Part shown: piece by piece, positions 23,101 to 35,100 of the stretch
Layout of the letters: each line of letters starts with the position of its first letter
Position numbering within the stretch: position 1 is the first letter of the stretch
From: Tubulanus polymorphus
Taxonomy: Eukaryota > Nemertea > Palaeonemertea > Tubulaniformes > Tubulanidae
Direction: 5' to 3'
DNA length: 64,000 nucleotides
Assembly: GCF_964204645.1 (NCBI RefSeq)
Contig: NC_134032.1
Location: 15,748,775-15,812,774, forward strand
The notes under the pieces: model-generated
What the model was told of the DNA's origin: nothing
The model's database searches: none
What the model saw: only the letters and a program-made list of their open reading frames with translations
Position numbers and translations under genes: made by a program

Positions 23101-26100
23101 AATTCAAAAAGCTTCGAGGTTTTGTTAATTAACTGTTGGCACCTGTTGTTTTAGTGAATAGATTGAACACATATTTGTTGTAGTTGTGTCGTGTTGCTAT
23201 GAGTTCTAATTTCATTGTCGATGCTTTCTGATGATCTTACGACATTCCTGTCTGAAGACTTAAACGATTACTCTCAATAACTACAGTAGATTCTAATCTC
23301 ACTCGACCGAGCCTCGCCAACCCTCTCCACGGTCCGTGAGTTTCGGGGTAGTCCGAGCTAGCAGGGAAGAGTCCTTATCACAATATAAATTGGACTCTGT
23401 ATTATATTGTAACCTGGGTAATCAATTCCAAGGTAAACAGATTCTGGGACACCTTGGTGATTATCAGAGGCCAGGGTAGCAGATTCTGGGACACCTTGGT
23501 GATTATCAGAGGCTAGGGTAAACAGATTCTGGGACACCTTGGTGATTATCAGAGGCTAGGGTAAACAGATTCCGGGACACCTTGGTGATTATCAGAGGCT
23601 AGGGTAAACAGATTCTGGGACACCTTGGTGATTATCAGAGGCCAGGGTAAACAGATTCCGGGACACCTTGGTGATTATCAGAGGCTAGGGTAAACAGATT
23701 CCGGGACACCTTGGTGATTATCAGAGGCCAGGGTAAACAGATTCCGGGACACCTTGGTGATTATCAGAGGCCAGGGTAAACAGATTCAGGGACACCTTGG
23801 TGATTATCAGAGGCCAGGGTAAACAGATTCCGGGACACCTTGGTGATTATCAGAGGCCAGGGAAAACAGATTCAGGGACACCTTGGTGATTATCAGAGGC
23901 CAGGGTAAACAGATTCTGGGACACCTTGGTGATTATCAGAGGCCAGGGTAAACAGATTCAGGGACACCTTGGTGATTATCAGAGGCCAGGGTAAACAGAT
24001 TCCGGGACACCTTGGTGATTATCAGAGTCCAGGGAAAACAGATTCAGGGACACCTTGGTGATTATCAGAGGCCAGGGTAAACAGATTCTGGGACACCTTG
24101 GTGATTATCAGAGGCTAGCGCTGAGTCTACTGTATTTGTCTTAGGAACATTTTAATATTTTACTAAAACATCTTTATTTATTTATTTGTTTTTACTTATT
24201 TGTTTATTACTGCTTGTTTTCAGAGTGCATCCCAGTTTTGAAAGCTCATCGTCCGGAACCACAGCCGCTGCCATCGGTACTATACAGCGTAGTGGTTCCC
24301 CGTGGGGCTGGTAAGAGTCCGGGGCTCCTGCCCCGAGGCTGATTGTTGTAGTCAGTCTGAACACTACCGCTATAACTCTTACACCAATACTATCAATCTC
24401 TTGTATTATAATATTAACATTGCTTATGTGATAATCATTTCTTCACATTTCACATTATTTTGAGTGCAAATATTACCTGCATATGTCCGATTTATTTATA
24501 AGTTTGTTTGACTGCATGAAGTAACTGTCAATATCTAAACATTCTATCGACGAATCGAGCCTAGATTTGGAGCCAGCTCCAGACCTGCCAGGAGCCAGCT
24601 CTAGGCCCTAGAACCAGTCACAGGAGCCAGCTCTAGACCCTAGAACCAGTCACAGGAGCCAGTTCTAGACCCTAGAACCAGTCACAGGAACCAGTTCTAG
24701 ACCCTAGAACCAGTCACAGGAGCCAGTTCTAGACCCTAGACACGGTCAGGAGCCAGTTCTAGACCCTAGACACGGTCGGGAGCCAGCTCTAGACCCTAGA
24801 CACGGTCAGGAGCCAGCTCTAGACCCTAGACACGATCAGGAGCCAGTTCTAGACCCTAGAACCAGTCAGGAGCCAGCTCTAGACCCTAGACACGATCAGG
24901 AGCCAGTTCTAGACCCTAGAACCAGTCAGGAGCCAGCTCTAGACCCTAGACACGTTCATGATTGCCCCTCTCTCCCCTCCCCTCTCAACTCTCCACTCTT
25001 TCTATTTTGCTGTATTTAATGTTGTTGAATAACGCTATAATTAGTCTTCAATAATTGCACAGGGTTTGGTTCTTACTCAGCTCTGATTGAGATCAGAATG
25101 ACCAATTGATTACAGCCATTAGGTCAGTCCAGGTCAAAGCCAAAACAGACAGCTGACCAGTAGAATGGGTATGTAGATGTTGGCCGTAGCCGTTTAGGTC
25201 CAACTGCCTGAGCATTGATTGACCACGTTAGGATCGCTGGTCATTAAGGATTTAGGTCGTTAAGTATAGCTGACCGGTGGAATTAGCACATGATGGTCAT
25301 AGCAATTGGATACCGGCAACACCAGATGGCGCAACAAAACACTGGGTTACTCGTAGTGAAAATCAGTTCGTTTTCAATGAAATTTGAACATTATTTTTAG
25401 GCTTCCAAATCCGGAAATGATCAAACGAGTCATCGAATTGATGAATGGATTTCCTTTCTCACTCAGTGGATGGTTTTGATTTCACTGAAAATTCATTTAC
25501 TAATCAGAAAATTTGACTCGAAGTTTATTGAAATGTAGAAGAAATTAAAGCGCAGTAACCCAGTGCCACTAGCGACACCTGGTGGATTATCGGCTAATCC
25601 TCGCTCCCCAAAGTAGCCTTGCGGGTATCCCATTCAGGTGCAACTGACCAGTGCTTTCTATGGTCATAAGGAAAGCTGACCAGTAAAATGACATCACATG
25701 AGGGTGTAGACAGTTAGGTCTGCCAGACTATCGTGAGATAAAAGTTATTTCGAGGAGGAACATTCAAACATTTAGAGAACCATTGATTAGATTACTAAAT
25801 ACTCTATATACCTGTTACATACAATATATACCAGTATATGTAAGTAGAAAGCTTTTTATTTGGTTCCGTCTCGGAAAGAAGAACATTTTAAGCCGCTTAC
25901 AACAGAACAATTAACAACCAACAGTTGGGGGTTTTTTATTCATAGACGTAAAATAATCTTACTCAACAGGCTGGTGTAAAGGTGCTGTTCACTCACTCTC
26001 TCTTGTAAACAATGTCTGCCATAGATACTTATATATGAATATATGTGTGTCAATTAAACTCGTCGAGATGAAACCTTGACCTATTATTTGAACTACGTCG

Positions 26101-29100
26101 AAATGAACCATTTTATCGCCCATGACGACTCTTATCAACCGTTTTTGAAGTGTCGTTGTTATTTTGAAAATGATTCTACACTTCGGGAATTAATGCTGCG
26201 AATTATTTCTGAATGGTTTTATGGTTTTATACCGTTGAGCGCAGATAGGTTTCATACCATGAAATGCGAGGGATAATTTTGAAATTTTGAAGAATTTCCC
26301 GAGTGCCATGTATAATGAGCTTACCACTATAATGTGTTAACCCACAGTGCGGTGTATAACATATGTAATGATATATTTTATCTACCCCCCAGTGCGATGT
26401 ATAACGAGCTTAATGCTTTGTTGTTTCTACCCCGCAGTGCAGTGTATAACTGGTGTAATGCTAAATTGAATCTACCCCACAGTGCAGTGTATGACCGGTG
26501 TAATGCTAAAATGAATCTTCCCCACAGTGCAGTGTATAACAGCTTTACCGCTATATTGAATCTATCCCACAGTACAGTGTATAACGAGCTTAATGCTTTG
26601 TTGTTTCTACCCCACAGTGCAGTGTATAACTGGTGTAATGCTAAATTGAATCTACCCCACAGTGCAGTGTCTAACAGTTGCAATGCTAAATTGAATCTAC
26701 CCCACAGTGCAGTGTATGACCAGTGTAATGCTAAAATTAATCTACCCCACAGTGCAGTGTATAACAACTTTACCGCTATATTGAATCTACCCCACAGTGC
26801 AGTGTATAACATGTATAATGCTATATTGAATCTACCCTACAGTGCAGTGTATCATTTCTTACTAATATGAACAATCTTATGATTAATTGATATTAATAAA
26901 GGTACATGGCACGATGGGTAAGGGGCAATATAGCGTCAGCGGATTATACACCGCACGACAAGCACACAAACCGAAATAGTTGTTAAATGTATGAGAAATA
27001 CAAACTTGGAAACCATCTGGTTAGTGTTATCATTGATACGTATTTTTGTATTGATAAGGCTGGGATTGAATAAATCTGTGGAGGTTTTTATATAGATATC
27101 TATAGATTGACTCACTGGAACTGTTACAACAAACTGAATGAGCACTAGAAAATCTGTTTGTTATAACTGATATAGTTCTACTGTATTCACATGGATAAGA
27201 CCGGTCTTAGCTCGAGTATAAACCCTGCCCTTAGAGTCAGATCGCACGGTAACTGAACCCTGCCCTGAGAGTCAGATTGCGTAGTAACTGAATCCCTGTG
27301 GATCCCTATTTCATTGTTAACATTTGTTAATTATCGTTTTTTCATTTTTCACCAATGACTGTACTGTAACTAACTTCTGATTCGATTTGGATTTTTACTT
27401 GGAAATATGTTTGAAGCAAATTAATAATTTTATTTCTTGTTAAGATTTTGAGTTTGATTTTCAGGAAGAAGGCTTCAGATCCGAAGGGAATTCGAACGAA
27501 AAAACGAAGTCCTCAACTTTTAAAGAAGCCTACCGATCCTCAACAACAGGGGGCGCTGCGAGGAAGGGGTGCCAGTACAGACAGTTCGGTGTCGTTCGGT
27601 TTCGATCAGCATTTCTCAGAGGATGATTCAACGGTAGGTGGCATTGGTGCATACCTCACTCGCCATAAGTGAAAATATTTGATCTCTTATTGCACACTAG
27701 CGACATCTGGTGGATCCTCACTTTCCTCAAGTAGAATCCTTTGATGTTGTATAATACAATAGCAACAATGGTGTTCCTCACTTGCCACAAGTGGAATTCT
27801 TTATTGCTGCAGTAGTTGATGTCGTACTGCACACTAGCGACACCTGGTGGATCCTCTATCGTCGCAGTAGTTGATATCCTACTGCACACTAGCGACACCT
27901 GGTGGATCCTCTATCGTCGCAGTAGTTGATATCCTACTGCACACTAGCGACACCTGGTGGATCCTCAGTTAGCTGATAGTAGTAATTGTATATTTGTAGA
28001 TGGAGTCTAGTCAGACTAACGGAGGAGGCTCAGCCAGCGCCGGAGGTGATAGTTCTGAGAACATGTGTAGCGGAGATGATACGACAGATAGTGCAGTCGC
28101 TGATGCTGAACGCACGAGATCCGCAATCATACATCTACAGGAAAAAATCAATCGAACAAAAGAGTTAATTTCACAGGAGCAGAAAGCTAAAGAAGGTAAA
28201 TAAACTGTCTGCAGCCTTACTCTCGGTCAGACAGTATCCAGCCTTACTCGGAGACTGTCTGGGTCAGACAGTATCCAGCCTTACTCGGAGACTGTCTGGG
28301 TCAGACAGTATCCAGCCTTACTCGAAGACTGTCTGGCTCAGACAGTATCCAGCCTTACTCCAGAGACTGTCTGGGTCAGACAATATCCAGCCTCACTCAG
28401 AGACTGTCTGGGTCAGACAATATCCAGCCTCACTCAGAGACTGTCTGGGTCAGACAGTATCCAGCCTTACTCGGAGACTGTCTGGGTCAGACAGTATCCA
28501 GCCTTACTCGGAGACTGTCTGGGTCAGACAGTATCCAGCCTTACTCGAAGACTGTCTGGCTCAGACAGTATCCAGCCTTACTCCAGAGACTGTCTGGCTC
28601 AGACAGTATCCAGCCTTACTCGGAGACTGTCTGGGTCAGACAGTATCCAGCCTTACTCGAAGACTGTCTGGGTCAGACAGTATCCAGCCTTACTCGGAGA
28701 CTGTCTGGGTCAGACAGTATCCAGCCTTACTCGGAGACTGTCTGGGTCAGACAGTATCCAGCCTTACTCGAAGACTGTCTGGCTCAGACAGTATCCAGCC
28801 TTACTCCAGAGACTGTCTGGGTCAGACAATATCCAGCCTTACTCCAGAGACTGTCTGGGTCAGACAGTATCCAGCCTTACTCGAAGACTGTCTGGGTCAG
28901 ACAATATCCAGCCTTACTCAGAGACTGTCTGGCTCAGACAGTATCCAGCCTCACTCAGAGACTGTCTGGGTCAGACAGTATCCAGCCTTACTCGAAGACT
29001 GTCTGGGTCAGACAATATCCAGCCTTACTCGAAGACTGTCTGGCTCAGACAGTATCCAGCCTTACTCGGAGACTGTCTGGGTCAGACAGTATCCAGCCTT

Positions 29101-32100
29101 ACTCGGAGACTGTCTGGCTCAGACAGTATCCAGCCTTACTCGAAGACTGTCTGGCTCAGACAGTATCCAGCCTTACTCGGAGACTGTCTGGGTCAGACAG
29201 TATCCAGCCTTACTCAGAGACTGTCTGGGTAAGACAATATCCAGCCTTACTCCAGAGACTGTCTGGCTCAGACAGTATCCAGCCTCACTCAGAGACTGTC
29301 TGGGTCAGACAGTATCCAGCCTTACTCGAAGACTGTCTGGGTCAGACAGTATCCAGCCTTACTCGAAGACTGTCTGGCTCAGACAATATCCAGCCTTACT
29401 CGGAGACTGTCTGGGTCAGACAGTATCCAGCCTTACTCGGAGACTGTCTGGCTCAGACAGTATCCAGCCTTACTCGGAGACTGTCTGGGTCAGACAGTAT
29501 CCAGCCTTACTCGGAGACTGTCTGGGTCAGACAGTATCCAGCCTTACTCGGAGACTGTCTGGGTCAGACAGTATCCAGCCTTACTCGGAGACTGTCTGGG
29601 TCAGACAGTATCCAGCCTTACTCGGAGACTGTTTGGGTCAGACAGTATCCAGCCTTACTTGAAGACTGTCTGGGTCAGACAGTATCCAGCCTTACTCGGA
29701 GACTGTCTGGCTCAGACAGTATCCAGCCTTACTCGGAGACTGTCTGGGTCAGACAGTATCCAGCCTTACTCGGAGACTGTCTGGGTCAGACAGTATCCAG
29801 CCTTACTCGGAGACTGTCTGGGTCAGACAGTATCCAGCCTTACTCGGAGACTGTCTGGGTCAGACAGTATCCAGCCTTACTCGGAGACTGTCTGGGTCAG
29901 ACAGTATCCAGCCTTACTCGGAGACTGTCTGGGTCAGACAGTATCCAGCCTTACTCGGAGACTGTTTGGGTCAGACAGTATCCAGCCTTACTCGGAGACT
30001 GTCTGGGTCAGACAGTATCCAGCCTTACTTAAAGACTGTCTGGGTCAGACAGTATCCAGCCTTACCTAGACATTACCCGACAAAACACAGTATCTGGCCT
30101 TAATCGGACAGTTATGAGCCTTAACCAGACAGAGTCTGGCCATCTTGTAGGTCTTGTAATCTAAGGGTTCATTTCGACAATTGTGGACCCAGTTCCATAG
30201 CTCTAGGTTTTGATTTGACTTTAAAAGTGGAAAATGAACCAATTTCAAATTTAGAGTCAAACTAAATTGAGAGCGGTGGAACCGAGTCGATGATGGTGAC
30301 GGTGACGATGTTACCGGTGCCGTTCTAAATCAACTGTTTACTGTATATATGATTGTAGATAATGTGAATGAATATCTGAAACTCGCTCAAAGCGCCGATA
30401 AACTACAGGTCGGGCGAATAAAAACCGTGTTCGAGAAAAAGAATCAGAAATCTACGCAAACGATCGCGCATACGCAGAAAAAACTCGAGAATTATCAGAA
30501 AAAGCTACGAGAAGTTGAACAGTTCGGTGTAACTAGTCATAAACAAGCGAAAGAGGTTCTACGGGATATGAGTCAGGGTCTCAAGTAAGTCTCAATCATT
30601 CACAACCCAGTTCCACAGGTCTGGATCCAGTTCCACTGTTCTGAACTCAGTTCGACTGTTCTGATCTCAGTTCGACTGTTCTGAACTCAGTTCCACAGTT
30701 CTGAAACCCAGTTCCGCAGTGTTCTGAACCCAGTTCCACAGGTCTGAGCTCAGTTCCATAGTTCTGGACCCAGTTCCACAGTTCTGAATCGAGTTCCACA
30801 GTTTCTGAACCCAGTTCCACAGTTCTGGACTCAGTTCCACAGTTCTGGACTCAGTTCCACAGTTCTGGACCCAGTTCCACAGTTCAGGGCTCAGTTCCAC
30901 TGTTCTGAACTCAGTTCCACTGTTCTGAGATCAGTTCCACAGTTCTGAAACCCAGTTCCGCAGTTTCTGAACCCAGTTCCACAGTTCTGGATCCAGTTCC
31001 ACAGTTCTGAGCCCAGTTCCACAGTTCTGGACCCAGTTCCACAGTTCTGGACCCAGTTCCACAGTTCAGGAGTCAGTTGCACAGTTCAGACTATTCACTT
31101 TCAATAGTAACCCCCCCCCCCTTAGCCCTGTAGAACTCGGCCCCTTATCATTAGATTGGAAATACACATATTCAACCTTTTTAGAATACAAATTTAACCA
31201 ATAATCTTGGTATCGTAATGTAATCGTATTTTGATATTGTTTTTGTAGAGGGGTTGGTGCTAATATAAGAGATGGTATAACTGGGTTTTCAGGGTAAGTA
31301 GTATATAAATAGTTTAACACTAACTACGTTACAGGATAGATCAAATCTAAGATAGCTACCAGGCAGCTTTATCATTTTTATCGCGGGTGTTTGGTTACTG
31401 CATTTTGTGAACTAGGATTGTTAGAAGTCTGTTAATAATGGTAGCATTGACTCATCATCATTTCATTAACACCTCAAATTGTGAATGGGCCCCTGCGTAA
31501 CTAAAGGTCCAAGGTATCCACTTATATCTTGGTTTCATCGTTTCTTATGTAGCGTGCTTATATATTATGAAAAATATCTAAAAAATTACAGAGATTGTTT
31601 GAAGTCTTGGTTTAAGATATTTTCCTACGAAATGCTTGAGTTCGGGTTCGTTCACGCTCAGCTGGTTTAGTCGGTTCACCGGTTGTCAGGGGTGATATAG
31701 ATCAGTCAGATTTTGCACCGTTATTTTGTTTCGAGAAATAATTGCCTGCTCTGTTTCACTTAGTCTCTCTCCTTCCTTCCTCTCACCGATGACGATAGTT
31801 AAGGTAGTTTCTAATAATGAGCATGTTTGATTGTTTTTGTTGTTTGCAGTGGTGTCGTTGATAACATAAAGGGGGCGAAAGAGTAAGTATTCAAAATAGT
31901 CGTTTTCCATTATTGCTAATCGCCCGGTATGCTGAATCCCACAGTCTGTTGTCCAGGACTCAGTTTCACAGTTGTGACTTAGAGTTAACTCTGAGTTAAA
32001 TTTAGTTCAATTTCAATGTTTTAACTCTGAATCAAATCTTAACTCACAACTGTGGAACTGGTTCCAGGGGCTGGTTTCATAGTAATTAAGGCTTAGGCAT

Positions 32101-35100
32101 AAGACCGGTCTAAGACTTTCTTACTTTCACTCTAGAGTCAATCCAACAACTTAAGACCATTTTCAAGAATTGAGACCAAGTTTCGACTTAAGTCTCGATT
32201 ATGGAACCAGCCTCTGGACTCACAGTTCGGAGTCAAGATTTGACTCAGATTTTTGATTCAAAACAAACTACATTAATTCAACTCAGAGTTAACTCTGACG
32301 ACTCAAATTTAGAACTAGATCCGGGACCAAGTTTCTGGAAGTTTTTCAACGCAAATTTCTGGTGTAATCGCTATTGGTTAATTCATGTTTTCAATGAGGA
32401 CAACAATTCAAACTGAACCATTTTAAGCCTAAACTTTAGAAATCTGTTCATGTTTCGTTTTGTTTTTCAGGACGATAGTCTCGAAGCCGAGAGAGTTTGC
32501 GTCATTGATTAAAAATCGTTTCGGCAGCGCGGATAATATATCGAACTTAAGTAAGTACGAATCATACTGTTATTCTGTAACATAACGAACTTCAGTAAGT
32601 ACGAATCATGCTGTTATTCTGTAACATAACGAACTTCAGTAAGAACGAATCATACTGATATTCGGTAACATATTGAACTTCAGAAAGTACAGGTTATGTT
32701 TACGGAGAACAATAGAACCAGATTTAAACCCTGGCCTCAGTTCAGTCCACAGTTGTACATTCAGTTCTACCCCTATCACTGAATGTTTGACCGAGTAAGA
32801 ACGATATTGAAATGAGTCCCTAATGAGTCCGTAGTTTACCGAAAGCCTGGATGTAACACGTTTCTACTATTTTGTAATTATTTTATTTCGATGAGATCAG
32901 TAACAGATGTTTTATCCAGGTTTTTAGTCGAATATAAATTTCAATGATTAAACCCTGGTTTTATTCAGGTATTTTTTTTTAACTGACGTGCACCGATGAT
33001 AAACACGACTCAGGCGCATACATCAAAGTTTTACAATTACATGTACAGATACATGAACCATTAACGGCTGTATTCCAGATTTAGAAAGGCTTTTTATAGT
33101 ATCATGCGCAGGGCAACTTTTTACGGCCAACAAAATCATATATGATTTCAAACATTCCATTTTTATGAAAGTCAGTGACTAGATAGGTGTACACGTGTTT
33201 AATGTTCCCGATGGAAATATTTTGTAGAATTGTTTGTATACGGCAGAAAAGGCAAATTTCGGGGTGAAAAATGGCTGTATTCTTGAATACATGGAATACA
33301 GCAATTTCAGGGTGAAAATGGCTGTATTCTTGAATACATGGAATACAGCAATTTCAGGGTGAAAAATGGCTGTATTCTGGAATATATGGAATACAGCAAA
33401 CGCCTATATGTATCTATAGACCGTTCCCATTTATTCAGATTGCGTATTTTTTTTCTGTTTCAGAACTAGAACACGAGAATCAAGCTTCGACTGATTCCGG
33501 AGAGCGTAGTCACCATGGTAGCGGAACTCTTCCACCGAGGTAACTATAGCAACGATTGTAGTCGCCATAGTAATGCCTTTTTTTGCGGTGTATTTCATAC
33601 TTAAATCGATGAATTTTTTTCTGCCGTGTGTTTTTTACGCTTTGTATTATTAGATTTTGATGACTGTAGTTGATTTTATGATTTTAACATTCGGGGCCTG
33701 GTTTCCAGGGGTTCCAGCGTCCGTACACAGCAGAACATGTTCGTAATTATTTTTTCAAGATTTGGAAAACTTTTCAGTTTTGTATCTGAAGTTATAAAAA
33801 AGCTATGGAATTTAATAAATGTGGTCTAGATGATTTTTTCTCAATTCACAAAGTTACAGTCAACTCATTTAAGTGTTTATAAGTTGTTTGTCATCAATGT
33901 TGGGGCCAGTTTTATAGACTAATATAAGTTGGTGCTAGTCTATGAAACTGACCTTGATGACTTATCTAAATGACTTAAAATTAGTTAATTTAATTAGAAT
34001 TATAAATATGGACCGAAATTAGAGACAACTTCAGTAATTGACGACTTTTCAGATGACGGCGAGTTGACTATATTTTAAGATGTAGCCTGGGCCCAGTTTC
34101 ATGAAAAAGTCTAAGCCTAAAACGTTTAAGTTTGAATTGTTGTCCTCATTGAAAACATGAAGTAACCAATGGCCGATTACACCAAAAATTTGAGATTAAC
34201 TCTTTTGTGAAACTGGGCCCTGGGTTTGACGGTAAGTTAGAACTGGCCCATGTTAGAACCAGGTTCCCGCTGAAACGTTTTCCTAGTGTGGTTATTTGCG
34301 CTGCTTTTAAAGTGATTTTGATACTTTTTAACTTCTTTTTTTGGCGCGAATTAATTATAATAGAATTTCATAAAACTCGTACAATCCACTCGTGTGATGT
34401 CGTCATAAACTGTGTTTTCAATCTATACTGATTTGCGATGAGTCTATGCCTGATTTTTTTAAATTTTATTTCCGTCTGCCAATCCCCGAGATCCGGGGTT
34501 CATCACTCACGTATTTTAGAAAAGAAAAAACACGAATATTTTTTTCTATCACTATCTTTTCGAAATCTTCAGTATGAAACTTGGCGGGAGCACGTTTTAT
34601 CTGCAACTGCCGCATCACGGTAGCATCACCGGCGGCGGCGGCCATCACAGGTACGTAGTTACACCAGCGGTCACTAGAGGGCGTGCCTGCTGCTTACCTT
34701 CCAAACATCATTACGGGGGCAGATCTGGGAAAATAGGAAGGCGCCATCAGCCTTAATTTTAGCCATCTTTGAAGAGATGTAATTTCTAAGACGATCAGTG
34801 TCCAATTTGCGGGACCCGGTTTTATAGACTGGTATTATCTTTACCCGGGGGCTAACTCTATTGAAAATGAATCTAGTTAGCCCAGGGACATTGGAAGCAG
34901 TTTTTGATCGCTGCGGCCAAATGTCGATTTTGGACAGGTTCTAAATATTGCTGCGGCGAATTTACTTAATTTCTTCAAAAATGTGATATTCGAAGAAAAA
35001 AAAATGTCATTCAGTAAATTATTGCCGCAGCTTTTGCTGCTGCAGTCGCTACTGCTCCAATGCCACTGTAGCCCCCGGGTTAAAGTTAATACTTCTTATG

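Noticed and set aside
26334-26870. Open frames of 178 (plus) and 144 (minus) codons
   Set aside because: 45-bp tandem repeat keeps both strands open; the region is intronic in TMCC.
28207-30066. Repeat-spacer array resembling CRISPR because of the hairpin
   Set aside because: No variable spacers between units; simple 37-bp tandem repeat in an intron.
29659-30069. 136-codon repeat frame ([12 protein letters not shown]-type)
   Set aside because: Part of the 37-bp hairpin array; 37 x 3 periodicity explains it.
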